Assembly (NCBI GenBank): GCA_026004435.1
Contig: BPJD01000004.1
Coordinates: 69,940 to 115,029 of the forward strand
Direction: 5' to 3'
DNA length: 45,090 nt
Origin: Patescibacteria group bacterium
GTDB lineage: Bacteria; Patescibacteriota; Microgenomatia; UBA1406; GWC2-37-13
Part shown: one piece after another, positions 34,276-43,285 of the stretch
Layout: every line of letters starts with the position of its first letter
Numbering within the stretch: the first letter of the stretch is position 1
Notes under the pieces: model-generated
Database searches by the model: none
Told to the model about the DNA's origin: nothing
What the model saw: only the letters and a program-made list of their open reading frames with translations
Program-made: the position numbers and the translations under genes

Positions 34276-37200
34276 ATTTATTTAAAAATCTTTTGTAATA
34301 ATTATTAACTAACTCTTCTGTTACTGGAACAGGTCTTCCTATTATAACATTCTCTTTCAGTCCTAGCAAGTAATCTATCTTGCCTTTTAAAGCAGAGTCG
34401 CTTAAGACATTGGTTGTCTCCTGGAACGATGCTGCAGACAACCAAGAATCAGTTACAATAGCTGCTCTGGTTACTCCAAGTATTGAGATCTTGCCGCTGG
34501 CAGGTTTGCCTCCCTGAACCAAGATTCTTTTATTCTCCTCTTCAAACCTAACTCTTGAAACAACCTCTCCTTTAATAAATGCTGTATCACCCTCATCTTC
34601 AATTATTATTTTGTCACTCATCTTTCTGATAATTACTTCAAAGTATTTGTCGTGAATCAAAATACCCTGAGACTCATAAACTTTTTGAATTTCATCAAGC
34701 AGATAAATCTGAGCTGCCCTAAGCCCTCTTATGCTTAAGATGTCCTGAACTCTAAGATATCCCTCTGACAAAGATGTTCCTGCAGTAATCAACTGTCCGT
34801 CCTTAACCTTAAGTTTCTGTGTCATTGATATAATAACCTCCTGAACCTCTTCCTTGCCATCTTTTTGTCCTACTATATTTATTTTATAAACATTATTCTC
34901 AATATCTTCATGAATGATAACCTTGCCATCAATCTCTGCAATAGGAGCCAAAACTTTAGGAGTTCTCATCTCAAACAGCTCCTCAACCCTTGGCAAGCCC
35001 TGAGTTACATCTGAGATAACGATTCCTCCAAAATGCTTAACTCTCATAGTAAGTTGTGTACCAGGCTCTCCTACAGACTGTGCAGCCAAAACTCCAACCG
35101 GTGTTCCAATCTCTACCACTTCATTAGTAGCAATATCCAAACCATAACATTTCTGGCAGACTCCATACTGAGATGAACAGTACAAAGGACTTCTGACCTC
35201 AACCTCTTTAATATTATGTTGTTTAATAAGATCAATCTGCTCTTCTTCAATTAATGTATTTTCAGGTATAATTGTCTTTTTGTTTTGGTCAAGAACAGGT
35301 TTTAATAAAAACCTTCCATGAATTCTTCTGTAAAAACTCTCTGCTCTGTCGCCCTCTGCTTTAACAACAAGGCCCTCTGCAACTGCACAGTCTTCTTCTC
35401 TAATCAAAACATCATGAGCAACATCAACCAACCTTCTGGTTAAGTAACCAGCATCTGCGGTTTTTAGAGCTGTATCTATCAATGCTTTTCTGCCACCTCG
35501 TGCCGCAATAACATACTCTAACATTGATAATCCCTGCCTGTAATTAGATTTAGTCGGAACCTCAATAACCTTGCCCAAAGGATTATAAACCATTCCTTTT
35601 ATGGCTGACAACTGCTTCAATTGTTCTTTAGAACCCCTTGCTCCGCCTGATTTAATAATCATCTTAACAGGATTTTCTTCCGGCAAGGCATCCCAAGTTT
35701 TATCTGCAAGCACCTCTGTTGTCTGCAGCCATAAATTATTTGAGTATCTTTGTCTTTCTTCGTCAGTCAATAGACCCTGCTCATATTTTTGTCTAATATC
35801 ATTTACCTTTTGCTCTGTTTCTTTTACAATCTGATCTTTTTCTGGAATAATCACACAATCAAACACTGAAAAAGATAAACCAGCTGCTTGTGTTGCGCCC
35901 CAAAAACCCATAACCTTAAGGTCATCTATTAGCTGACCAACTCTTTTTTCATCTTTTAATACCTTAATTGCTCTTTTGACCAAGTCCTTTAAATCAGCGG
36001 CCTTAACTTCATTATTAATAAACCCAAGTTCAGCCGGAATTATTGAGTTAAAGAAGACTCTTCCAATAGTTGTTTTCATCCAGCCGTATTCTTTTGAAAC
36101 AAAGACCAACACCAACTGTCTTAAATCAACTTTGTCAAACTCATAAGCCTTAAGCAGATCCTCAATTGAGTAAAAAACTCTTAGATCCTGATCTTGCTTG
36201 TTTTGATCCTCAATTCTTTCTGAGGTAATAAAGTATATACCTAAAGCCATTTCCTTATTTGGAACAACTATAGGTGAACCATCTGAAGGTTTAAGCAGAT
36301 TCTTATAAACAAACATTCGCTCCTTAACCTCTTTTATTGCCTCATCAGACAAGGGCAAAAACACACCCATGGCATCACCGTCAAAGTCTGCATTATAACC
36401 AGCACAAACAGCAGGATGAAGCTCAATTGCAAAATGATCAACCAGTTTTGGGTAAAATGCCAAGATAGACAATTTGTGCAAAGTCGGAGCTCTGTTTAAC
36501 AGAACCGGCCTGTCTTTAATAACTTCTTCTAAGATATCATAAACCTCAGGGTGTCTTTCTTCTATAAATGCTTTTGCACTTTTAATATTTGCCGCATACC
36601 CTCTTACTATAATCTCATGAGTTAGATTTGGCTTAAACAATTCTATAGCCATTTCTTTAGGAATTCCACACTCATTAAGTTTTAGCTCAGGCCCGCCGAT
36701 AATAGTAGAACGGCCAGAGTAATCAACTCTTTTACCTAAAAGATTCTGTCTGAATCTGCCTTTCTTCCCCCTTAAATTGTCAGATAAAGACTTAAGTATT
36801 TTAATTCCAGCTCTTCTTGTTGTCTGTCTGCCTTGAGCCTTAGTTAGATCAATAAGCTGATCCACAGATTCCTGCAACATTCTCTTTTCATTTCTTAAAA
36901 TAATCTCTGGAGCACCAAGTTCAATTAACTGCTTTAACCTGTTATTTCTATTTATAACCCTTCTGTAAAAATCATTTAGATCTGAGGTCGCAAATTTTCC
37001 GCCCGGCAGTTGGACAACAGGCCTTAAACCCGGAGGGAGAACAGGCAACACAGTCAAAACCATCCACTCAGGCTTAATATTTGCCTTAATCAAACCTTCT
37101 ATAACTCTTAATCTTTTAGCAATCTTTTGTCTTTTATCGCCTTTTGCTTTGGCATGAAGCTTTAAGACATCATCATAGAGTTGATTAAGATCAATGCTTT

Positions 37201-38026
37201 TTAAAACATCATAAATAACATCACCTCCCATTCCAACTTTGACAAAATCAATCAAGTTATTATCTCTTAGATAGATATAATCTTCCTCTTCAATACTGCT
37301 CAATCTTTTTGAGGTTTTAACTACTTTAGACAACCTATCAAAAAAAGCAGTCATCTCAGCAACTCTATTGGCAATAGTGTCAATAGCTTTTTTGATTTTC
37401 TTTCTATTCTCAAACTCAACCTCTTTTAAAGCAATCATCTGCTGATCTTGATTTTTTATTCTTGATTTAATCTCTTCTTTTTCTTTTTCCATTTTGTCAA
37501 GATACTTTTTCTCTACCTGTTTCTTTTCTGCCTCAAGTTTCTCAAGTTCAGTTTTTTTGATCTCTTCAAGTTTTGCCAATACTTCCTTTTTCTTATCTTC
37601 GTCTACATCTGTTACCAAATACAAAGCAAAATAAATTACTCTTTCAATAACCTGCGAAGAAATATCCAAGATCAGACTTAAAGGAGATGAGACACCCTTA
37701 AAGTACCAAATATGAACAACAGGAGCCGCCAGTTTGATATGACCCATTCGCTCCCTTCTTACTGCAGATGTTGTCACCTCAACTCCGCACCTATCACAGA
37801 TAATGCCTTGGTACTTTATTCTTTTATACTTGCCGCAGTAACATTCATAATCTTTTGTAGGACCAAAGATTCTTTCATCAAACAAACCTTCTTTTTCTGG
37901 TCTGTAGGTTCTGTAGTTAATCGTTTCTGGTCTGGTAACCTCTCCATAAGACCATTTCAATATCTTTTCTGGCGAGGCAAGAGATATTTTCAGACCAGCT
38001 ATTTTCATAATATCAAAGTCTTTCAT
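34226..38026 (-). CDS. rpoC: RNA polymerase beta' subunit
   Basis: 1266 residues, compact compared with E. coli (1407). The N-terminal zinc ribbon is seen as CYCGKYKR with CDRCGVE. The catalytic metal site is [16 protein letters not shown]: the three Asp of NADFDGD are intact, but the usually invariant QMAVH that follows reads AMGVF. The second zinc site is present ([19 protein letters not shown]). The bridge-helix region AGLS...[18 protein letters not shown] and trigger-loop-like [18 protein letters not shown] are intact. A charged coiled segment spans roughly residues 135-215. The start is 1 nt after the rpoB stop codon. Confidence 0.97.
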   Translation of the reverse strand: MKDFDIMKIAGLKISLASPEKILKWSYGEVTRPETINYRTYRPEKEGLFDERIFGPTKDYECYCGKYKRIKYQGIICDRCGVEVTTSAVRRERMGHIKLAAPVVHIWYFKGVSSPLSLILDISSQVIERVIYFALYLVTDVDEDKKKEVLAKLEEIKKTELEKLEAEKKQVEKKYLDKMEKEKEEIKSRIKNQDQQMIALKEVEFENRKKIKKAIDTIANRVAEMTAFFDRLSKVVKTSKRLSSIEEEDYIYLRDNNLIDFVKVGMGGDVIYDVLKSIDLNQLYDDVLKLHAKAKGDKRQKIAKRLRVIEGLIKANIKPEWMVLTVLPVLPPGLRPVVQLPGGKFATSDLNDFYRRVINRNNRLKQLIELGAPEIILRNEKRMLQESVDQLIDLTKAQGRQTTRRAGIKILKSLSDNLRGKKGRFRQNLLGKRVDYSGRSTIIGGPELKLNECGIPKEMAIELFKPNLTHEIIVRGYAANIKSAKAFIEERHPEVYDILEEVIKDRPVLLNRAPTLHKLSILAFYPKLVDHFAIELHPAVCAGYNADFDGDAMGVFLPLSDEAIKEVKERMFVYKNLLKPSDGSPIVVPNKEMALGIYFITSERIEDQNKQDQDLRVFYSIEDLLKAYEFDKVDLRQLVLVFVSKEYGWMKTTIGRVFFNSIIPAELGFINNEVKAADLKDLVKRAIKVLKDEKRVGQLIDDLKVMGFWGATQAAGLSFSVFDCVIIPEKDQIVKETEQKVNDIRQKYEQGLLTDEERQRYSNNLWLQTTEVLADKTWDALPEENPVKMIIKSGGARGSKEQLKQLSAIKGMVYNPLGKVIEVPTKSNYRQGLSMLEYVIAARGGRKALIDTALKTADAGYLTRRLVDVAHDVLIREEDCAVAEGLVVKAEGDRAESFYRRIHGRFLLKPVLDQNKKTIIPENTLIEEEQIDLIKQHNIKEVEVRSPLYCSSQYGVCQKCYGLDIATNEVVEIGTPVGVLAAQSVGEPGTQLTMRVKHFGGIVISDVTQGLPRVEELFEMRTPKVLAPIAEIDGKVIIHEDIENNVYKINIVGQKDGKEEVQEVIISMTQKLKVKDGQLITAGTSLSEGYLRVQDILSIRGLRAAQIYLLDEIQKVYESQGILIHDKYFEVIIRKMSDKIIIEDEGDTAFIKGEVVSRVRFEEENKRILVQGGKPASGKISILGVTRAAIVTDSWLSAASFQETTNVLSDSALKGKIDYLLGLKENVIIGRPVPVTEELVNNYYKRFLNKYADNKSTDQAREKEEN

Positions 38027-38027
38027 A

Positions 38028-41000
38028 TTACTCTACTGGTTCAATTGCTAACCCTAAAGAATTCAATTCTTTAAGCAAGACCTTAAATGACTCTGGCACA
38101 TTGGATTTTGGAATCTCCAACCCCTTTAAGATTGCTTCAAAGGTTTTCATTCTGCCAACTACATCATCGCTTTTAATAGTTAACATCTCCTGCAAAGTAT
38201 AAGGAACTCTATGAGCCTCCAGAGCCCAGACCTCCATCTCACCAAACCTCTGACCTCCCATCTGAGCTTTTCCTGCCAAGGGTTGTTGAGTGATTAATGA
38301 GTAAGGACCAATTGATCTTGCATGGAACTTATCCTCAACCATATGAATCAATTTCATAATATAACCTATACCAACCAAAACTCTCTTCTCATATGGCTTG
38401 CCGCTTCTGCCATCGTATAACACAACTCTGCCATCAACCGGCCAGCCTGCTTTCTTCAGGCCCTCTCTAATAAAATCCTCGCTTAATCTGTCAAAGACAG
38501 GAATAGACAATCTCTTACCCTCATACTGGGCAACAACACCTAACATTGCCTCAAGTATCTGACCCAAATTCATTCTACCTATAATAGAAGCAGGAGACAG
38601 TATTACATCAACAGGAGTACCATCCTCCAGATAAGGCATATCTGCCTCTGGCAGTATTTTTGTAATAACTCCTTTGTTTCCGTATCTGCCGGCAAGCTTA
38701 TCTCCAATTGTGATTTTTCTCAGCTGGGCTGTATGCACAACAACCCTTTTTAACACATTAGGATCCAGTTCATTAGGATCTTTTTTAGAATCAATTACCT
38801 CAACATCAATAACAGTACCTCTTTTGCCATAAGGAACTCTTAATGAAGTATCTTTAACATCTTTAGCCTTTTCTCCAAATATAGCTCTTAATAATCTTTC
38901 TTCAGCAGTAAGTTCTTTCTCTCCTTTTGGAGCAACCTTGCCAACAAGAATATCACCCTCTTTAACCTCACTGCCAATTAGAACCAGACCATTTCTGTCA
39001 AGGTTCTTTAAAGACTCCTCTCGAACATGAGGAATATCGCTGGTTAACTCCTCTGGACCAAGTTTGGTATCAACAACATCTGCAACAAACTCTTCAGATG
39101 ATATAGAGGTTAAAACATCATCTTTAACTAATCTTTCAGAGATCACAAATCCATCTTCATAACCATAACCATACAACGATGTAAAAGCAACAATAACATT
39201 TTGGCCTAAGGCAACATTGCCATTTTCTGTACCAGGCCCCTCAACCAAAAGATCACCCTTTTTAACCTTCTGGCCAAGATTAACTACCGGCCTTTGGTCA
39301 AAAACAACATCTTTATTAGTTCTTTTAAACCTTTCAAGCTCATAATTGTAAACTTTACCGCTTTTTCCTTTTACCACAACCTTTCTTGCATCAACATACT
39401 CAACCACACCATCCTCTGGAGACTCAACAACTCTGCCTGTTGCTTTTGTTACCAATCTTTCCATACCAGTGCCAACATACGGAGCTCTTGGCTTTATTAA
39501 AGGTACTGCCTGACACTGCATATGAGATCCCATCAAAGCTCTGGCAGCGTCATTATTTGGCAAAAACGGCAGTAAAGCAGCAGAGATGCCAACCAACTGC
39601 CTTGGAGAAACATCAATATAATCAACTTTATCTGCAGGAACCTCAACCACATCACCTTTATGCCTGCAGACAACAAACTCAGCCTTAATATAGCCATTTT
39701 CATCAACCTCAACATCTCCTGGAGCTATATAATACTCTTCCTCATCATCTGCCTGCATATACACAAGCTCATTGCTAACCTTTGCTTTTGTCTTGCCGGC
39801 TGAAGTTTCTTTAACCACCTTATAATAAGGAGCTTCTATAAAACCAAAATCATTGACTTTTGCATAAAGAGCAAGGTAAGTAACAATACCTATATTAATA
39901 CCTTCTGGAGATCTTATTGGACAGATCCTGCCGTACTGAGAAGATGAAATATCTCTAATGGAAAACGCAGCTCTTTCTTTTTGAATACCGCCAGGACCGC
40001 TTACAGTAACACGGCGGAGATTATCTAACTCTGACAACACATTAGTCTGGTCAACTATTGTTGACAACTGACTGCTTCTAAAGAAAGAGTTAATTCCTAA
40101 ACTTAAAGATTTAGGATTGACTATTAAAGAAGGAGTTGCTTTATCTTCATTTGAGACCAAACTCATTCTCTCTTTAATCTCCCTTTCAGCCCTTAACATA
40201 CCTACTCTAATGCCGTACATACCAACCAGCTCTCCAACCCTTCTTAATCTTCTGTTGGAAAGATGATCAATATCATCAAAGCTGCCTTCACCAACAGTAA
40301 GCCTCATCAAATACTTTAACACTGCAACAAAATCTTGTTTTGTAACAGTGTAAACATTATCAGGAACAACACCATCAAGATTAAGCTTTTTATTAATCTT
40401 GTATCTGCCGACATTTTCCAGAGAGTATCTTCTTGTATCAAAAAACATATTGTTTATAACCTCAACAGCATTTTCCAAAACAGGTGTTTCTCCGGGTTTT
40501 ATTTTCTTAAACAACTCCAGATAAGCAGTATCTTTATCAAAAACTCTATCTTTTTTTAAAGTAGGCAAAAGATACTTTTCAACCAAAGAACGATCAATAT
40601 CTGAAAAATATTTTGAGACAATCTCCCTGTCAGACTCACCGTCAAACAACTTCAAGAATGCAGTGGCAAAAAACTTTCTTCTTCTATTAACCTTCATCTC
40701 AATAAAATCTTTTTTCCCAATAGTCACATCAATCCATGCACCAACATAAGGCCTTATCTCTGCATTATAAATAGTTGCTCCAGTATTTCTATCAATCTCT
40801 GCGGTAAAGTAAACACCAGGAGCCCTAACCAGTTGATTAATAACAGCTCTTTCAATACCATTAATAAAAAATGTTCCTTTATCAGTCATTTTAGGCAAAC
40901 TAAACAAATAAACCTCTTGAGTTCTAACCTTGCCTGACTGCTTGTTCAATAAAGTGAAGGTCCCATAAACAGGAAAATCATAGGTTAATTTTTTTCTGAT

Positions 41001-41255
41001 GCATAAACTTAACGGATATCTAACATCACCAAATCTAATAGACTCAAGATTTAAAGAAAACCTTTTGCCAGTATAATCCTCAATTGGAAAAAACTCTTTT
41101 AAAATCTCAAACAACTCCTCTTCTAAAAATCTTTTCCAGGAATCTTTTTGCACAGCAATAAGATCAAGCTCACCTAACCTGTCATTCTTTTTGCCAAGAA
41201 AAAGATCCTCTGCAAGAGAATCTGTTTTTAGTAAAGAGGGCAAAGAATTACTCAT
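38028..41255 (-). CDS. rpoB: RNA polymerase beta subunit
   Basis: 1075 residues, shorter than E. coli (1342) and lacking large lineage insertions. Conserved blocks include GTFFINGIERAVINQLVRAPG, RRLRRVGELVG, the rifampicin region SSQLSTIVDQTN..RRVTVSGPGG, ERAAFSIRDISSSQYGRICPI, YGYEDGFVISERL, GDKLAGRYGNKGVI and the C-terminal GGQRFGEMEVWALEA. In the rifampicin region, the positions equivalent to E. coli H526 and S531 are Asn and Thr. A hairpin/T-tract ends 11 nt before the ATG, and TTTAAT lies 8 nt before it, pointing to a leaderless promoter after a terminator. rplJ/rplL are not upstream. Confidence 0.97.
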   Translation of the reverse strand: MSNSLPSLLKTDSLAEDLFLGKKNDRLGELDLIAVQKDSWKRFLEEELFEILKEFFPIEDYTGKRFSLNLESIRFGDVRYPLSLCIRKKLTYDFPVYGTFTLLNKQSGKVRTQEVYLFSLPKMTDKGTFFINGIERAVINQLVRAPGVYFTAEIDRNTGATIYNAEIRPYVGAWIDVTIGKKDFIEMKVNRRRKFFATAFLKLFDGESDREIVSKYFSDIDRSLVEKYLLPTLKKDRVFDKDTAYLELFKKIKPGETPVLENAVEVINNMFFDTRRYSLENVGRYKINKKLNLDGVVPDNVYTVTKQDFVAVLKYLMRLTVGEGSFDDIDHLSNRRLRRVGELVGMYGIRVGMLRAEREIKERMSLVSNEDKATPSLIVNPKSLSLGINSFFRSSQLSTIVDQTNVLSELDNLRRVTVSGPGGIQKERAAFSIRDISSSQYGRICPIRSPEGINIGIVTYLALYAKVNDFGFIEAPYYKVVKETSAGKTKAKVSNELVYMQADDEEEYYIAPGDVEVDENGYIKAEFVVCRHKGDVVEVPADKVDYIDVSPRQLVGISAALLPFLPNNDAARALMGSHMQCQAVPLIKPRAPYVGTGMERLVTKATGRVVESPEDGVVEYVDARKVVVKGKSGKVYNYELERFKRTNKDVVFDQRPVVNLGQKVKKGDLLVEGPGTENGNVALGQNVIVAFTSLYGYGYEDGFVISERLVKDDVLTSISSEEFVADVVDTKLGPEELTSDIPHVREESLKNLDRNGLVLIGSEVKEGDILVGKVAPKGEKELTAEERLLRAIFGEKAKDVKDTSLRVPYGKRGTVIDVEVIDSKKDPNELDPNVLKRVVVHTAQLRKITIGDKLAGRYGNKGVITKILPEADMPYLEDGTPVDVILSPASIIGRMNLGQILEAMLGVVAQYEGKRLSIPVFDRLSEDFIREGLKKAGWPVDGRVVLYDGRSGKPYEKRVLVGIGYIMKLIHMVEDKFHARSIGPYSLITQQPLAGKAQMGGQRFGEMEVWALEAHRVPYTLQEMLTIKSDDVVGRMKTFEAILKGLEIPKSNVPESFKVLLKELNSLGLAIEPVE

Positions 41256-41263
41256 TCGCTTTT

Positions 41264-41269
41264 ATTAAA
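41264..41269 (-). promoter_or_regulatory. Candidate -10 box for leaderless rpoB transcript
   Basis: On the minus strand TTTAAT ends 8 nt before the rpoB ATG. It partly overlaps the T-tract of the hairpin upstream. The match is only fair and no -35 is evident, so this is tentative. Confidence 0.3.
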
Positions 41270-41294
41270 AAAAAATAAACCCCTAAAAAAGGGC
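41267..41294 (-). terminator. Hairpin with T-tract directly upstream of rpoB
   Basis: Read on the minus strand, GCCC (41291-41294), a T/A loop and GGGG (41280-41283) form a short stem, followed after TTTA by a run of nine T (41267-41275). This has the form of an intrinsic terminator or attenuator. It ends 11 nt before the rpoB start codon, so it would stop transcripts arriving from upstream. The stem is short (4 bp plus possible flanking pairs). Confidence 0.45.
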
Positions 41295-41449
41295 TTTTGG
41301 TTTTTTAACTTTAAATAACTCAATGAAAAAAATTATACCTTTACTTTTCAAAAAATCAAGAGCAAAATTAACTTTCTGACTATAAATCAATAAGCCTTTA
41401 TAAAAAGCAAAAATATTAAACATAATAATAACACCTCATTTTGCAAAAA

Positions 41450-41720
41450 TCAAGTCCCTGTATAAGTCGGGTACATAGGTAACATTTTCATCAAATTATA
41501 ATTCTCATTATACCATTCAATAGGTGCCTTATAATTAAGTGCCTGGTGCGGTCTTTCAAGATTATAAAAAATTAACCACTCTGTTAATCTCCTGTTTGCC
41601 TCTTTAAGATCTGTCTCTGTTAATTGTGCCTTAAAAATATTTATCCTCCTGCATAAACTCCTTCTGTAAGCTTCTGTTAAATCTCTCATTTTCTTTTTGC
41701 TTTGTAAACATCAAAGTAAA
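41450..41720 (-). pseudogene. Frameshifted C-terminal remnant of an integrase-core (rve) transposase
   Basis: The frame ending at 41450 encodes RLTEWLIFYNLERPHQALNYKAPIEW, the typical C-terminal end of IS481/IS3-type transposases (rve_3). Upstream, the matching segment ENERFNRSLQKEFMQEDKYF is in a different frame and hits TAA at 41631-41633. The two join if one T is removed from the TTTTT run near 41632-41637. The rest of the transposase (the DDE core) and any terminal inverted repeats are not visible. It is therefore a decayed fragment, inactive, lying between rpoB and a Nudix gene. Exact IS family is uncertain. Confidence 0.7.
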
Positions 41721-42210
41721 GATTGTATTTTAAGATAACATAAGATATATATGATTATGTGATACATAATACCCATATTCTTTCTTAAATATCTTGCAAA
41801 TAATTAATACATTCTTTAAAATCTTTTACGCTTCAATCATTTTTATCCTATTTTCTGCTATACCTGACATATCTTTAATACTGGCTTTTGATGAAACTCT
41901 TAACTAAAAGTTCTCAAAGATTATAGTTTGTCGATATTTTATAGATATTTTATACAGAAAGTCCCTACACACCTTTAATGCTTCCTTGCCTAATCCTATA
42001 ATGTTTTAGAATCTATTTTGATATATAACTATTACCTGTATATCTGAACTTGCACAGTCCTTGTAGATAAAACATCTCATCTCGTAAATTATAAAAAACA
42101 TCTTAAGACTTAATCTGAATAAATTTCTATTGACCTTTAATCTAAAAATCAAAAAATGTTATATAAATTAGGTTGTTATAAAAACAACTTAATTGCTAAC
42201 TCAAGGTTAA
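41721..42210. other. AT-rich DNA without a recognisable gene
   Basis: These ~490 nt contain no supported reading frame or RNA. The sequence is very AT-rich and may include further decayed remains of the element whose transposase tail lies at 41450-41720. No homologous frame of the missing transposase core was found by eye. Confidence 0.5.
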
Positions 42211-42624
42211 TTAAACGATCTTGTTAAATAAAGCTACAATTTCTTTGGTTAAAGGCATTACTTTTAAGTTCTCAATCTCAGATTTAGCAAACCAACCAAA
42301 GTCGCTAGCTTCAGGGTTTAGCCTGATTTTCTGTTTTTTATTTACTCTTTGACATTCATAAACAATAAAGACTCCATGCCAGGAACCAAATGTTTTTGAA
42401 AACACCTTGTTTAATAATCTTTTTACTTTTACTTGAATACCTAACTCTTCTTTAAGCTCTCTGACAACTGTTTCTTCAGGAGATTCTCCAAACTCCAAAC
42501 CTCCACCAGCAAACTGCCAGGCTCCATCAAATCTAGGTTTATCAGAAGTTCTTTTTGTCAATAAAAAATTATTATTCTCAACAATAACGCCTATAACAAC
42601 AACATTAACTGTTCCTTTTTTCAT
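42211..42624 (-). CDS. Nudix hydrolase, MutT-like
   Basis: 137 residues from the ATG at 42624. A TTG at 42690 would add 22 residues lacking homology features, so I prefer the ATG. Residues 7-25 are a beta-strand start (VVVIGVIVENNNFLLTKR). The full Nudix box spans 41-63 (GG..E.GES then RELKEELG) with catalytic E56, E59 and E60. WQFAGGGLEFGE is close to MutT/NudG-type proteins (PF00293). It would hydrolyse a modified or excess nucleotide or a dinucleotide. Substrate cannot be read from sequence. It is divergent from the HD-domain gene. Confidence 0.8.
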   Translation of the reverse strand: MKKGTVNVVVIGVIVENNNFLLTKRTSDKPRFDGAWQFAGGGLEFGESPEETVVRELKEELGIQVKVKRLLNKVFSKTFGSWHGVFIVYECQRVNKKQKIRLNPEASDFGWFAKSEIENLKVMPLTKEIVALFNKIV

Positions 42625-42696
42625 TAGATCTGCTGTTTTTAAACTTTTAAGATAAAATATTTTAACAAAACCTTTAACAAACAAAAACAAAGTTTC

Positions 42697-42702
42697 TATA
42701 AT
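42697..42702 (+). promoter_or_regulatory. -10 box of the HD-domain gene
   Basis: TATAAT ends 14 nt before the ATG at 42717, predicting a leader of about 7 nt without an SD site. Confidence 0.45.
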
Positions 42703-42716
42703 TTTTCATCAGCATT

Positions 42717-43277
42717 ATGATAACTTTACAGCAAGCAGAACAGATATTGGAAGAATTTTTGGACAATCCTAATCTTAAAAAACACTGCTGGGCTGTTTGC
42801 TCTGCAATGAAAGCCTATGCCAAACATTTTAATCTAAAAGATAAAGCAGAAATAGAGAAATGGCAGGTATCCGGCCTGCTTCACGATGCTGACTGGGAAA
42901 AACATCCTGACAAACACCCAAATGTCATAGTAAATTATCTAAAAAAACTTAAGGCAGATGAAGATATTTTAAACGCAGTTGCCTCACATGGATTTGAGTT
43001 TGATGAACAACCCAAGACTCTAATGGCAAAGACTCTAAGAGCTGTTGATGAACTTACTGGCTTAATAACTGCAGTAGCCCTTGTTAAGGGCAGAAAACTA
43101 GACAATGTCACAGTGGAAAGCGTTTTAAACAAATGGAAAGACAAAAGATTTGCCTCTGGAGTAAAAAGGGAAGATATTGAGCAAGGAGCAAGAGATCTTA
43201 ACATTCCGCTTAAAGAACATATCCTGATTGTTCTGTCAGGAATGAAGGCAATTAAAGATAAATTAGGTCTGGATTGA
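42717..43277 (+). CDS. HD-domain metal-dependent phosphohydrolase
   Basis: 186 residues. HD-superfamily metal ligands can be placed at H23 (KKHCWAV), H56-D57 (GLLHDADW), H91 (ASHGFE) and D111 (AVDELTGL). This pattern and the length fit the small 'HDIG/HD domain-containing' hydrolases that act on nucleotides or phosphate esters. The C-terminus (FASGVKREDIEQGARDLNIPLKEHI) is typical of this group in bacteria. No partner domain is present. The gene ends 8 nt from the convergent acyl-CoA synthetase gene. Substrate is unknown. Confidence 0.82.
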   Translation: MITLQQAEQILEEFLDNPNLKKHCWAVCSAMKAYAKHFNLKDKAEIEKWQVSGLLHDADWEKHPDKHPNVIVNYLKKLKADEDILNAVASHGFEFDEQPKTLMAKTLRAVDELTGLITAVALVKGRKLDNVTVESVLNKWKDKRFASGVKREDIEQGARDLNIPLKEHILIVLSGMKAIKDKLGLD

Positions 43278-43285
43278 GTATCAAG

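Noticed and set aside
42625-42690. TTG start (42690) for the second Nudix protein
   Set aside because: The extra 22 residues are not part of the Nudix fold and start from a rare codon. The ATG at 42624 gives a standard-length protein. A leader-dependent alternative cannot be fully excluded.
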